64,000 bases of DNA from contig DRHW01000003.1 of the NCBI GenBank assembly GCA_011053005.1, forward strand, positions 48,463 to 112,462. Direction: 5' to 3'. Of this stretch, positions 28,337 through 38,185 are shown piece by piece. The translations under genes and the position numbers were made by a program. Position 1 is the stretch's first letter. Every line of letters begins with the position of its first letter. The notes under the pieces are model-generated. The model had not been told where the DNA came from. It did no database searches and was given only the letters and a program-made list of their open reading frames with translations. This stretch comes from Methylophaga sp. (GTDB taxonomy: Bacteria > Pseudomonadota > Gammaproteobacteria > Nitrosococcales > Methylophagaceae).

Positions 28337-31300
28337 TTAGCCTACCCACTTTCTTGCGTTATGGAATAGTCTTAACCACGGACCATCTTTACCCCAATTA
28401 TCAGGATGCCATGAATGTTGAACCGTTCTAATAACACGTTCAGGATGAGGCATCATAATCGTTACTCGACCATCTGTTGTTGTTAACGCCGTGATACCTT
28501 CAGCAGAGCCATTCGGGTTTTGTGGATATTGTTCTGTCACCTGACCATTATTATCGACAAAACGCATTGCAATTAAAGCATCCTCTTGTGAACCTGTTGC
28601 ACTAAAATCAGCGCGGCCTTCTCCATGAGCAACGGCGATTGGCATGACTGAACCTGCCATGCCTTGTAATAAAATAGAGGCAGATTCGACAATTTCAACT
28701 AAGGCAAAACGTGCTTCAAATTGTTCTGAAACATTGCGTTCAAATCGAGGCCAATGTTCACTGCCTGGAATCAGTTCTTTCAATTGTGACAACATCTGAC
28801 AACCGTTACACACACCTAAAGCAAAAGTATCTTGGCGGTTAAAGAAATCACTAAATTGCTGTCTTGCTTTGTCATTATGTAACACGGTGCTTGCCCAACC
28901 ACGACCAGCACCTAAAACGTCACCATAAGAGAAACCACCACAGGCCACTAAACCTTTAAAGTCAGCCAAATCAACTCGACCTTCTAAAATATCGCTCATG
29001 TGTACATCAACAGCAGTGAAGCCTGCATGGTCAAATGCCGCCGCCATTTCAATCTGACCATTAACACCTTGCTCACGTAAAATAGCCATTTTAGGACGCA
29101 CACCACTCACAATAAATGGCGCGGCAACATGATCCACGGGATCAAATGTTAAGTTAGCATGTAAACCAGGATCACTGGCATCTAACAAACCATCAAACTC
29201 TTGTTTAGCACAATCAGGATTATCACGTAATGCCTGCATTTGATAACTCGTTTCAGCCCAGAAACGGTGCAATGTGATGCGTGACTCATTAATCACTTGC
29301 TCGCCATTTACTGTGATGACAATTTGCTGATCGTCACGTAATGAACCAATAACATGGCAATGATTTAATAAATCATCTTCTCTCAATACCGACAAAGTTT
29401 CTTCAACATCACAATGACGAACTTGAAGCACTGCGCCAAGTTCTTCGTTAAACAAGACAGGTAAAGCATCACCCAAGGCATTCAAGTTCACATCAATACC
29501 ACAATGTCCGGCAAAGGCCATTTCACATAATGTACCAATCAAACCACCATCACTACGATCGTGATACGCCAATAATAAATCATCTTGTTTCAGTTGCTGA
29601 ATAGCATTGAAAAAGTGTTTTAATGCGGCAGGATCATCTAAATCAGGACCATGATGTCCGACTTGACTATAAACTTGGGCTAATGCTGAAGCAGCAAGGC
29701 GATTTTTACCTTTACCTAAGTCGATATAGATAAGATCAGTATCACCGTGATCGCTACGTAATTGTGGTGTGCACGTTTTAGCCGCATCGGTCACAGGGGC
29801 AAAGGCCGTTACAATCAGTGACAAAGGAGACGTCACTGATTTTGTACGTCCATCATCTTGCCAAACCGTTTTCATCGATAAAGAATCTTTACCTACGGGA
29901 ATAGCAATACCCAGTTCTGGACATAACTCCATACCCACCGCTTCAACCGTGTCATACAACAAGGCATCTTCACCGGCATGTCCACAAGCCGCCATCCAGT
30001 TCGCAGATAACTTAATATCGCCGATATTAGCGATACTTGCTGCAGCAATATTAGTAATTGCCTCACCAACCGCCATTCGACCTGATGCCGGTGCATCAAT
30101 TAAGGCTAATGGCGCTCGTTCGCCCATTGCCATTGCTTCACCTTGAAAACCATGATGATCTGCTAAAGTCACTGCACAATCGGCTACAGGTACTTGCCAA
30201 GGACCCACCATTTGGTCGCGAGCGACCAAGCCCGTTACACTGCGATCACCAATGGTAATTAAGAAGTTTTTACTTGCTACTGTCGGTAGTTTTAAAATAC
30301 GTTCTAATGCAGCATCAACCTTGATACCAGCCAAATCTAGTTCAGGTTTTTCAAAGGTTTGATGTTTAACATCACGCAACATTTTAGGCGGTTTGCCTAA
30401 TAATAATGATAAAGGCATATCAACCGGATTTTGATCAAACTCGGCATCGCCGACTAATAAATGTTGTTCTGTAGTTGCTTCACCGACTATAGCCCAAGGA
30501 CAACGTTCACGCTCACAAATCGCTTGAAAGCGTTCAACATCTTCAGGGTTAATCCCTAATACATAACGTTCTTGAGATTCATTACACCAAATTTCCATCG
30601 GTGACATGCTTGACTCGTCATTTGGCACCACGCGTAATTCAAACTTACCGCCACGGCCGCTATCATTCACTAACTCTGGAAAGGCGTTTGATAAACCACC
30701 CGCACCCACGTCATGTATTGCTACAATTGGATTGTTATCATCTAACGCTACACAACGATCAATGACTTCCTGGCAACGGCGTTCCATTTCAGGATTACCA
30801 CGCTGTACTGAAGCAAAGTCTAAACCTTCTTCGCTAGTGCCCGATGTAACAGATGATGCAGCACTACCACCCAAACCAATCAACATCGCGGGGCCACCTA
30901 ATACGATGAGCTGAACACCCGGTTCGAAAATGTTCTTTTTAACATGTTGAGGACGAATCGTTCCCATGCCGCCTGCAACCATAATAGGCTTGTGATAACC
31001 TCGCACTTCGAAGCCATCCGCTGACGGAACTAGGGCTTCATAAGTACGGAAATAACCACATAGATTAGGTCGACCAAATTCATTATTAAACGCCGCGCCG
31101 CCTAATGGGCCATCCAACATGATTTCTTGGGCTGAAGCCATACGACTTGGTTTGCCGTATGGTGTTTCCCAAGGTTGTTCAAAACCTGCAATATTAAGAT
31201 TAGAAACAGAAAACCCCGTTAAACCTGCTTTTGGTTTAGAACCTCGACCAGTTGCACCTTCATCACGAATCTCACCACCCGCACCCGTTGCCGCACCAGG

Positions 31301-32221
31301 GAAAGGTGAAATGGCAGTAGGATGATTGTGTGTTTCGACTTTCATCAAGATATGTTGTACTTCACCTTGGTAGCTATATTCGTTATTAGCCATATCAACA
31401 TGGAAGCGATGACTTGTGGGACCTTCAATGACTGATGAATTATCACTGTATGCCGTCACTACACCTTCTGGGTGTAATTTATGCGTATTGCGAATCATAT
31501 TAAATAATGTGTGTGGCTTTGTTTTACCATCAACAATCCAATCTGCACTGAATATTTTATGACGGCAGTGTTCTGAGTTTGCCTGAGCAAACATCATCAA
31601 TTCGATATCATTCGGATTACGACCAAGATCGGTAAAGTTATCCACTAAATAATCAATTTCATCTTCGGCCAAAGCTAAACCCATTGTTTTATTAGCATCC
31701 ACCAATGCCGCACGACCACCATTTAAAATATCTACCGCAACTAATGGGCGAGATTGGCCGTGTATAAATAATCGTTCAGCTTCATCTTCTGAATCAAAGA
31801 CTGATTCGATCATGCGGTCATGTAATAATTGGGTAAGCGTAGAACGTTGATCAGAACTTAAGTCGCGAGACGTGGTTACAAAGTACGCTTTACCTCGTTC
31901 AATGCGCAATATTGATGCTAAACCACTATTGTGCGCGATATCAGTTGCTTTACTTGACCAAGGCGAAATTGTACCTGGACGAGGGGTAACCAGAAAAAAT
32001 ATTTCATCTGCCGCAGCATCGCTTTTTTTCAAGTTAGCTTCTAACAAGGTGCTTACAACTGCTTGTTCTGATGTAGATAATTCACCATCGCCATCGACTT
32101 CAATAAAGTAACGATATTCCGTTCTAAGTGTTAAAACGTTATCAAGCTGAGCTTGAATTGTAGTTAACAATTTTTCAAGACGGAAAGCAGATAGTGCCGA
32201 ACGGCCAATCAATTGCAACAT
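28337..32221 (-). CDS. purL: Phosphoribosylformylglycinamidine synthase (PurL, single-chain)
   Basis: Fourth step of purine synthesis: FGAR plus ATP plus glutamine to FGAM. 1294 residues, the full gammaproteobacterial large form (N-terminal domain, linker, FGAM synthase halves and a C-terminal glutaminase). The glutaminase triad cysteine is in [10 protein letters not shown] and the His-Glu pair in MPHPERV; the synthase core includes [17 protein letters not shown] 32221. Monocistronic, closed by a terminator at the 3' end and divergent from the RDD gene. Confidence 0.98.
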   Translation of the reverse strand: MLQLIGRSALSAFRLEKLLTTIQAQLDNVLTLRTEYRYFIEVDGDGELSTSEQAVVSTLLEANLKKSDAAADEIFFLVTPRPGTISPWSSKATDIAHNSGLASILRIERGKAYFVTTSRDLSSDQRSTLTQLLHDRMIESVFDSEDEAERLFIHGQSRPLVAVDILNGGRAALVDANKTMGLALAEDEIDYLVDNFTDLGRNPNDIELMMFAQANSEHCRHKIFSADWIVDGKTKPHTLFNMIRNTHKLHPEGVVTAYSDNSSVIEGPTSHRFHVDMANNEYSYQGEVQHILMKVETHNHPTAISPFPGAATGAGGEIRDEGATGRGSKPKAGLTGFSVSNLNIAGFEQPWETPYGKPSRMASAQEIMLDGPLGGAAFNNEFGRPNLCGYFRTYEALVPSADGFEVRGYHKPIMVAGGMGTIRPQHVKKNIFEPGVQLIVLGGPAMLIGLGGSAASSVTSGTSEEGLDFASVQRGNPEMERRCQEVIDRCVALDDNNPIVAIHDVGAGGLSNAFPELVNDSGRGGKFELRVVPNDESSMSPMEIWCNESQERYVLGINPEDVERFQAICERERCPWAIVGEATTEQHLLVGDAEFDQNPVDMPLSLLLGKPPKMLRDVKHQTFEKPELDLAGIKVDAALERILKLPTVASKNFLITIGDRSVTGLVARDQMVGPWQVPVADCAVTLADHHGFQGEAMAMGERAPLALIDAPASGRMAVGEAITNIAAASIANIGDIKLSANWMAACGHAGEDALLYDTVEAVGMELCPELGIAIPVGKDSLSMKTVWQDDGRTKSVTSPLSLIVTAFAPVTDAAKTCTPQLRSDHGDTDLIYIDLGKGKNRLAASALAQVYSQVGHHGPDLDDPAALKHFFNAIQQLKQDDLLLAYHDRSDGGLIGTLCEMAFAGHCGIDVNLNALGDALPVLFNEELGAVLQVRHCDVEETLSVLREDDLLNHCHVIGSLRDDQQIVITVNGEQVINESRITLHRFWAETSYQMQALRDNPDCAKQEFDGLLDASDPGLHANLTFDPVDHVAAPFIVSGVRPKMAILREQGVNGQIEMAAAFDHAGFTAVDVHMSDILEGRVDLADFKGLVACGGFSYGDVLGAGRGWASTVLHNDKARQQFSDFFNRQDTFALGVCNGCQMLSQLKELIPGSEHWPRFERNVSEQFEARFALVEIVESASILLQGMAGSVMPIAVAHGEGRADFSATGSQEDALIAMRFVDNNGQVTEQYPQNPNGSAEGITALTTTDGRVTIMMPHPERVIRTVQHSWHPDNWGKDGPWLRLFHNARKWVG

Positions 32222-32301
32222 GCTGATCTCAATTCACAATAAATAAAGGAATAATGATACTTTATGTGGCACCCCAACCCAAATAATTTACGATTTTTTA
32301 G

Positions 32302-32775
32302 ATGACCAAAACAATAGAGACCATTTCACGCCCTAGTTTATTAAGACATTTAGCGGTTATCGTTTATGACTTGCTATTATTAGCATCGGTGTTATTGTTT
32401 GCCGCCGCGATAGCCGTTGGCCTGAATGCCGTTGTCACAGATGGTCAAGCAATTACTGCTGGTAATCCTTTTTTCTTTATATATTTATTAGGGGTGAGTT
32501 TCTTATTTTATGGCTGGTTTTGGACACATGGTGGCCAAACATTAGGCATGCGCACTTGGAAAGTTTTTCTGCGAAGCAATAATCTGCATTCCGTCACTTG
32601 GCGACAAGCGTTTCTTCGGTTTACTACTGCACTGCCATCATGGTTGGCTCTGGGCATTGGCTTTTGGTGGCAATGGTTTTGCAAAGGAAAAAAAAGCTGG
32701 CCAGATTTAATATCAAATACTTATTTACAGCACGATAAAAACAGCATTGTCAAACCGCTTTCTCGCTTGTCATAA
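32302..32775 (+). CDS. RDD-family membrane protein
   Basis: 157 residues with the RDD-family pattern: a first helix after RHLAVIVYDLLLLASVLLF, a second around FFFIYLLGVSFLFYGWFW, and HGGQTLGMRTWKV before a third (LPSWLALGIGFWW). The family's Arg-Asp-Asp motif is represented by the first helix segment with the aspartate in VYD. Function unknown; some RDD proteins act as Na+/H+ exchangers. It starts with ATG 32302, divergent from purL with 80 bases between. Confidence 0.85.
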   Translation: MTKTIETISRPSLLRHLAVIVYDLLLLASVLLFAAAIAVGLNAVVTDGQAITAGNPFFFIYLLGVSFLFYGWFWTHGGQTLGMRTWKVFLRSNNLHSVTWRQAFLRFTTALPSWLALGIGFWWQWFCKGKKSWPDLISNTYLQHDKNSIVKPLSRLS

Positions 32776-32840
32776 GCCACAACTCAAGCCTATAATCTTA
32801 AAAGGATTATTGTAGGTATCCCACCACATAAGGATAATGG

Positions 32841-33281
32841 GTGAAGACTCTTTTTAAATATAGCGCGTTTATATATTGCCTTTTATTTTTCTCCAATAGT
32901 TACGCGCAAGTAGTATTAATCGCTCAACCACAAAATGTCGTTAACGAGCTATCTAGAAATAGTCTGCGTGCGATCTTTGCTATGCGCCAAACAGAATGGC
33001 CTGATGGCTCAGCCATACGCGTTTTTGTGCTCGAAGATAAAAAAAATGCCCACATCGTATTTTGCAAAGATGTTCTAGGCATGTTTCCTTACCAACTTCG
33101 ACGTGTATGGGATCGTCAAGTGTTTTCAGGTACGGGTACGGCTCCAATACTCGTCGAGTCAGAACAAGAAATGCTTCAACGTGTCGCTGAAACAAAAGGT
33201 GCAATTGGTTATTTGATAGTCAATGACAAAACCAAGAACAGCATTGAATCTGCAGTGAAAATCATCGGAGAAAAATCATGA
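32841..33281 (+). CDS. Short periplasmic binding-type (PstS-superfamily-like) protein
   Basis: 146 residues beginning with GTG at 32841. A signal peptide (LFKYSAFIYCLLFFSNSYA) is followed by a domain with the pattern of short PstS-like proteins (VLIAQP..., LRAIFAMRQTEWPDG, FVLE, FPYQLRRVWDRQVFSG, GAIGYLIVN). These are usually ligand-binding domains without a cognate ABC transporter. It precedes a beta-barrel gene and a c-di-GMP gene, so it may bind a ligand for that system. The ligand cannot be named. Confidence 0.7.
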   Translation: MKTLFKYSAFIYCLLFFSNSYAQVVLIAQPQNVVNELSRNSLRAIFAMRQTEWPDGSAIRVFVLEDKKNAHIVFCKDVLGMFPYQLRRVWDRQVFSGTGTAPILVESEQEMLQRVAETKGAIGYLIVNDKTKNSIESAVKIIGEKS

Positions 33282-33466
33282 TGATTAATCCAATAGCTAG
33301 TCATTTTTTTAAGCATTTCGATATCACGTCAAGTCACGTCATGCCGATGAAAACCCACTGCATTGATCACACTAAGCCATTCTCAAAAATCATCCGCAAG
33401 TTATACCATTATCACTGCACATTAACAGGAAATGTTATGCCCTCTTTGTTTGTCCGATTATCATGA
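33278..33466 (+). CDS. Possible 62-residue linking ORF
   Basis: The reading frame runs exactly from an ATGA overlap with the upstream gene stop to an ATGA overlap with the next gene start. It has many His and Ser residues, no signal peptide and no recognisable domain. The two four-base overlaps are a hallmark of translational coupling, but the amino-acid pattern is unremarkable, so it may be only a leader that couples translation, or chance. Confidence 0.3.
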   Translation: MMINPIASHFFKHFDITSSHVMPMKTHCIDHTKPFSKIIRKLYHYHCTLTGNVMPSLFVRLS

Positions 33467-34689
33467 AAAATACTCTGAAATATTCAAGCTTATTATTAAT
33501 GCTTGTAACAACTAATGCATTGGCAGAGCTTATTCCAGATTGGTTAGAACAGATCAAAGTCCACGGTTTTGCTACCCAAGGTTTGATCTTCACCACAGAT
33601 AATAATTTTTATGGGCACAGTGACAGAGGTAGTGCTGACTTTACCGAATTAGGTATTAATGCGAATGCACAAGTGTTGCCAAAAGTGAGACTTGCTGGGC
33701 AGCTATTATCAAGACATGCAGGTAATATGGATGATGGTTCACTTCGCGTTGATTACGCATTATTAGACATTAATCTAATCGCATCATCACAAGGAAATTT
33801 AGGTATCTATTTGGGACGTATTAAAACCCCGCTTGGCTTGTACAATGAAACTCGAGATATCGGGCATACCCGCGCATCCGTATTTACTCAACAAGCCATA
33901 TATTTTGACAAAGTCCGTGATTTAACGATGTCTGCTGATGGCGTTCATCTTTATGGACAATATTTTTTGCCCAACGGCACTTTATTATTGCAAGCAGGAA
34001 TAGGTTACGCATTGCCTGATAATAATGTTGAGCAAACCTATCTTGGACAAAACTGGCAAGGTAAGCTCGAAGCAAATAAACCTGCTTTAGTTGGTCGTAT
34101 TATGTATGAGCACGACGGTGGACGTTGGGTATACGCGCTAAGCGGTGCTTCTCTAGAACTTGATTTTAATGCGGGTGCAAATGATCTGATTAACTCAGGT
34201 AAATTAGCTATCGATTACACTATTTTATCGACACAGTTTAATGGTGAAAAATGGCAGCTTACCGCTGAAGGCGCCATTCAAAAATCCAATTTTATAGGCA
34301 TTGAAGGACCTTTTACCGATGCGGATGCTAAACCTTTAAGTTTGACATTTGAAGCTAAATATAGATTTACACCAAAATGGCAAGCCTTTGTTCGTAGTGA
34401 AACATTTTATTTAGATAAAAAAGATAGATATGGTCGTTCAGCTACGCAGAGCTTACAACAACTCAGCGATAGCTTATATGGTGGCCAACTTCCTGTTCCG
34501 CCTGCTTATAATCGCTATTCACAAGCATGGATTTTTGGGGGTCGTTGGGATATTAATAACAATTTAATGGCAGCAGCTGATTATCACATCATCAAAGGTG
34601 GCGCTATTTTATCGGGTATGGATAACGATATGAACGAAACAAAAAAATATTGGGATATGTTTGCCGTTTCGTTGTCATACCGTTTTTAA
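33463..34689 (+). CDS. Outer-membrane beta-barrel protein (porin-like)
   Basis: 408 residues with a signal peptide (ending TTNALA, about residue 20) and a sequence dominated by alternating aromatic and polar residues, as in beta-barrels; the C-terminus ends in SYRF, with the terminal phenylalanine used by the BAM machinery. IKVHGFATQGLIF near residue 31 is the kind of first strand seen in porin-like proteins. It is flanked by a binding-type protein and a GGDEF-EAL protein in one operon. No substrate is indicated. Confidence 0.7.
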   Translation: MKNTLKYSSLLLMLVTTNALAELIPDWLEQIKVHGFATQGLIFTTDNNFYGHSDRGSADFTELGINANAQVLPKVRLAGQLLSRHAGNMDDGSLRVDYALLDINLIASSQGNLGIYLGRIKTPLGLYNETRDIGHTRASVFTQQAIYFDKVRDLTMSADGVHLYGQYFLPNGTLLLQAGIGYALPDNNVEQTYLGQNWQGKLEANKPALVGRIMYEHDGGRWVYALSGASLELDFNAGANDLINSGKLAIDYTILSTQFNGEKWQLTAEGAIQKSNFIGIEGPFTDADAKPLSLTFEAKYRFTPKWQAFVRSETFYLDKKDRYGRSATQSLQQLSDSLYGGQLPVPPAYNRYSQAWIFGGRWDINNNLMAAADYHIIKGGAILSGMDNDMNETKKYWDMFAVSLSYRF

Positions 34690-34695
34690 AATCAT

Positions 34696-37512
34696 ATGAC
34701 CGAAAAAAAACCAACTAAATTTTTAAGTCTTAAATGGAAAGCAGGCGTGTTATTTGGCACTGCGTTACTCGTTTTTAATGCGTTAGTGCCTTTGATGGTT
34801 TATTGGAATTTACAACAAAAATTCGAATTATCACGGACTCAAGTTCAAAAACAATTCAAACAAGAGTTGATGGGCCAATTACAAAATACGAGTGATAGAC
34901 TGCAACGGCTCGCTGAACTCAGCTTTATTGCAGAAAACAAGAACAGTAATTCAATTATTGCTGCCTTAGATAAAAACCAAAGTAAGTTGGAGCTAGATTG
35001 GCATACAAAACAAGCACAATTATTTGATCATACAGGCAAAAGAATCGGTGGTTGGGGGCAAGATCTTCCACCGTCAGTTTCAGAACTAGTTACAAAAGTC
35101 CTAACATCAGAATCAGCCGAAAAAATAATCGACTGTCAACAAGGCTGTAAACAATACGATCTTATCCCAGTTTTAACGGAGGATGAATCAACCTTAGCAT
35201 TAGTTTTCTCATATGATATGAGTAATGCCTTATTTGATTTTACAAATAAAACAGCCGCTGATGTAGCCATTATCAGCAGACAAAATGATCATACTTCAAC
35301 AGCTGAAAACATTTTAGAACCATGGAATATGCAAATTAGCATACTCACATCATTCAAAAAAAATATCGATTATCTGCATTTTTTCGCCAATAACTACTTG
35401 CTGAATACGCTTATTGACAATGGCAAGCTGATCCGAGATAAGACGGTCCCCGTTGAACTCAATGTAATACAATTGAAGGGATACAGCGATCTTCTATTTA
35501 TCATTATTGATGATATCTCTGCTCAACAAAAAGAAATTCTAGCCATCACATTGCGCAGTATTATGCTTTCACTATTTAGCCTATTGGTCATTGGAAGTAG
35601 TTTATTCTTTTTGATTTCACGGCCGTTAAATCGTTTATCTATCGTATCTGAAGCGTTACCATTGCTTGCAAAACAACGTTATGAAAACGTTCGAAAACTC
35701 ATCTCTCACAACAAACATAAAGGTTATGTCGATGAGTTAGATCAACTTGAACAATCTACAGATGAACTGACTTATCAATTAGAACATTTGCAGTTATCAG
35801 TGAAAGAACGAACGGAATCATTACACACCAGTAGCATTGAATTAAAACAAGAACGTGATTTTGTTAAAAACTTAATCGATACAGCCCAATTAATTATCAT
35901 AACGATTGATCGCGACTGTCACATCACTTCATTTAGCGACTATGCCGAACAGGTAACAGGCTATCTAGAAGAAGATATTTTGAACAGTTCTTTCGAACGA
36001 TTTTTTCCAAAAGAGCAATGGCCAGAAATTCAGTCGACATTATTTGATCTTAAGGAGAATATAGCGTCAGTTAGCCAACATGAGTCAGAATTTATTCACC
36101 ATGATGGTAGTATTCATATCATTTCATGGCTGCATTCAAGTCTTGCTCACCCGACAACGTCATCGGTTATTTTATCGGTAGGGCTCGACATAACCGAACA
36201 AAAGCACAGTGAACAACAAATTATCTGGTTAGCTGAACACGATATGCTCACCGAACTTTATAATCGCCGTAAACTTCACGATATTTTTGAACAAATGTTA
36301 GAAGAAGCTCAACAGACTAACAAAAAAGGTATGTTGTTATTTATTGATCTTGACCAGTTTAAAGATATTAATGACAGTTGTGGCCACAAAGTCGGCGATC
36401 AGGTACTTAAAGCTGTCGCTCACTTATTACCTACTGTTGCTCGCGAAACGGATATTATCGCTAGAATTGGCGGTGATGAGTTCGCCATTATTTTGCCTGA
36501 TATTGATAATATCACTGCGATAGCAATGGCAGAAAAAATAGCCACTGAATTAGCCAACATCAATATAACCTTCAATAAAATTCGATTCAAATTAACTTGC
36601 AGTATTGGTTTATTGGAGTTCCCACTTGCCAATTTAAGCAATGATGAATTAATTAGTAATGCCGATCTTGCTATGTATCAGGCTAAAACAATAGGTAAAA
36701 ACACATGGCATCAATTTCATATTGATGATCAAACCCGGAGCCAACTTGAAACACGCGTTATGTGGAAACAAAAGATTGAAGATGCCTTAGAAAATAACCG
36801 CTTCATTTTTCACTATCAACCGATCATGAATATTCGCAAACGCACAGTGAGTCATTATGAAATGTTGATCCGTATGCAAGATGCTGATGGCACTATTCAC
36901 CCTCCATTTGCATTTATTCAAGTTGCTGAAGATACAGGCCTCATCAACAACATTGACCATCTCGTATTAAAACATGGCATGTATAAACAAGCAGAACTCG
37001 ATGCCAGCGGTTCAGAAGCATCTTTATCAATTAACCTTTCAGCCCATGCGGTTGATGATAAGTTATTGTTACCTTTGTTCGAACGTTTATTAGATGAAAG
37101 TAAGGTTAATCCAAATCACTTAATTTTTGAACTAACAGAAACCACCGCTGTTGCCGATATTATTCAAGCTAAGCAACTGATGACAAAGTTAACTAAACTT
37201 GGTTGCCGTTTTTCTTTAGATGATTTTGGGACGGGCTTTGCCTCATTTCGTTATATGCGAGAATTACCGATCGATATTGTTAAAATAGACGGCTCTTTCA
37301 TTACCAATTTAATAGAAAATCCGGATGATCAACTTTTTGTAAAAGCACTGGTTGATGTGGCAAGAGGGATGGGCAAAAAAACGATTGCTGAGTTTGTAGA
37401 AAATGCAGAAACATTGGCGCTATTACACACTTTTGGTGTTGATTACGCACAAGGTTATTACATTGGCAAACCCCAGCCCTACTTTCTTGATGGGCCACCG
37501 ATTTTAAAATAA
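34696..37512 (+). CDS. Membrane-bound PAS-GGDEF-EAL protein (c-di-GMP synthesis/hydrolysis)
   Basis: 938 residues. Order: TM1 about 13-35; periplasmic sensor region of about 255 residues; TM2 about 290-315; a HAMP-like/coiled region; PAS at about 390-500; GGDEF at about 510-670 with an intact RIGGDEF near 592; EAL at about 690-935. The EAL motif reads EML but the other catalytic residues appear present (SINLSA, ELTET, LDDFGTG, VKIDGSF, AEFVENA, AQGYY). Both activities look possible. It begins six bases after the beta-barrel gene, so it shares its operon and may be controlled by the periplasmic binding-type protein. Confidence 0.93.
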   Translation: MTEKKPTKFLSLKWKAGVLFGTALLVFNALVPLMVYWNLQQKFELSRTQVQKQFKQELMGQLQNTSDRLQRLAELSFIAENKNSNSIIAALDKNQSKLELDWHTKQAQLFDHTGKRIGGWGQDLPPSVSELVTKVLTSESAEKIIDCQQGCKQYDLIPVLTEDESTLALVFSYDMSNALFDFTNKTAADVAIISRQNDHTSTAENILEPWNMQISILTSFKKNIDYLHFFANNYLLNTLIDNGKLIRDKTVPVELNVIQLKGYSDLLFIIIDDISAQQKEILAITLRSIMLSLFSLLVIGSSLFFLISRPLNRLSIVSEALPLLAKQRYENVRKLISHNKHKGYVDELDQLEQSTDELTYQLEHLQLSVKERTESLHTSSIELKQERDFVKNLIDTAQLIIITIDRDCHITSFSDYAEQVTGYLEEDILNSSFERFFPKEQWPEIQSTLFDLKENIASVSQHESEFIHHDGSIHIISWLHSSLAHPTTSSVILSVGLDITEQKHSEQQIIWLAEHDMLTELYNRRKLHDIFEQMLEEAQQTNKKGMLLFIDLDQFKDINDSCGHKVGDQVLKAVAHLLPTVARETDIIARIGGDEFAIILPDIDNITAIAMAEKIATELANINITFNKIRFKLTCSIGLLEFPLANLSNDELISNADLAMYQAKTIGKNTWHQFHIDDQTRSQLETRVMWKQKIEDALENNRFIFHYQPIMNIRKRTVSHYEMLIRMQDADGTIHPPFAFIQVAEDTGLINNIDHLVLKHGMYKQAELDASGSEASLSINLSAHAVDDKLLLPLFERLLDESKVNPNHLIFELTETTAVADIIQAKQLMTKLTKLGCRFSLDDFGTGFASFRYMRELPIDIVKIDGSFITNLIENPDDQLFVKALVDVARGMGKKTIAEFVENAETLALLHTFGVDYAQGYYIGKPQPYFLDGPPILK

Positions 37513-37540
37513 TGCTGCTACTTTATTAATAAACGAATGG

Positions 37541-37762
37541 TTAAACTCGCTTTAATCCAATCAATTTATTATTGTTATCAAACTGAATTTTAAACTGGCC
37601 TGAAATACCATTTTGATCTATAAACGGCCGAATATGCTCTGCTGGAAACTGCAATTTTTGGCCAGTAGTCGTCGTGACAACGACAGCCTTAGCCATACCT
37701 TGGTAATAACGTAAGGCTTGTTCCCTACTAATATTTAGATGAAAGCGTAACTCGCTAGCCAT
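37541..37762 (-). CDS. DUF2835 family protein
   Basis: 73 residues with the DUF2835 pattern (FHLNISREQALRYYQG, KLQFPAEHIRPFI, GISGQFKIQFD, LIGLKR). A small protein of unknown function found across gammaproteobacteria, often near HIT and pepN genes as here. It overlaps the HIT gene by eight bases, so the two are coupled. Confidence 0.85.
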   Translation of the reverse strand: MASELRFHLNISREQALRYYQGMAKAVVVTTTTGQKLQFPAEHIRPFIDQNGISGQFKIQFDNNNKLIGLKRV

Positions 37763-38180
37763 GGCAGATTAAACGACTAAATTCAGATCTCAGCAGCATA
37801 ATAACTGCATCAGATTCTGCAGGCGTATAGGCTATCGCCTGCCCTTTTCCCCACACTGGCGCTGGCCATGACTCATCGCTTATAAAACGAGCAACATGAT
37901 GAATATGTAGTTGTGACACGACATTGCCTAGCGCAGCAACATTCATTTTATCTGCCTGAATTACTTTTTTTAATTGACCAGCAACAAAATTTGACTCAAT
38001 CATCAACTGCTGCTGACCTGCTTCATCCAACTCAAAAATCTCAGTCAACCCCGTTATCTTAGGCACTAAAATCACCCAAGGAAAACGTGCATCATTCATC
38101 AATAATACTTTGCAGAGAGAAAATTCGGCTATATATAGCGTATCTTGTTGTAATCTAGGATCGAGGGTAAAAATAGTCAT
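37755..38180 (-). CDS. HIT-domain protein
   Basis: 141 residues of the histidine-triad superfamily. The triad is QLHIHHVAR (about 110-118), a gammaproteobacterial variant in which the central pair is HH. Members hydrolyse nucleotide-phosphoramidates or adenylated compounds; the substrate here is unknown. It lies five bases after pepN in the same operon. Confidence 0.9.
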   Translation of the reverse strand: MTIFTLDPRLQQDTLYIAEFSLCKVLLMNDARFPWVILVPKITGLTEIFELDEAGQQQLMIESNFVAGQLKKVIQADKMNVAALGNVVSQLHIHHVARFISDESWPAPVWGKGQAIAYTPAESDAVIMLLRSEFSRLICHG

Positions 38181-38185
38181 AATAC

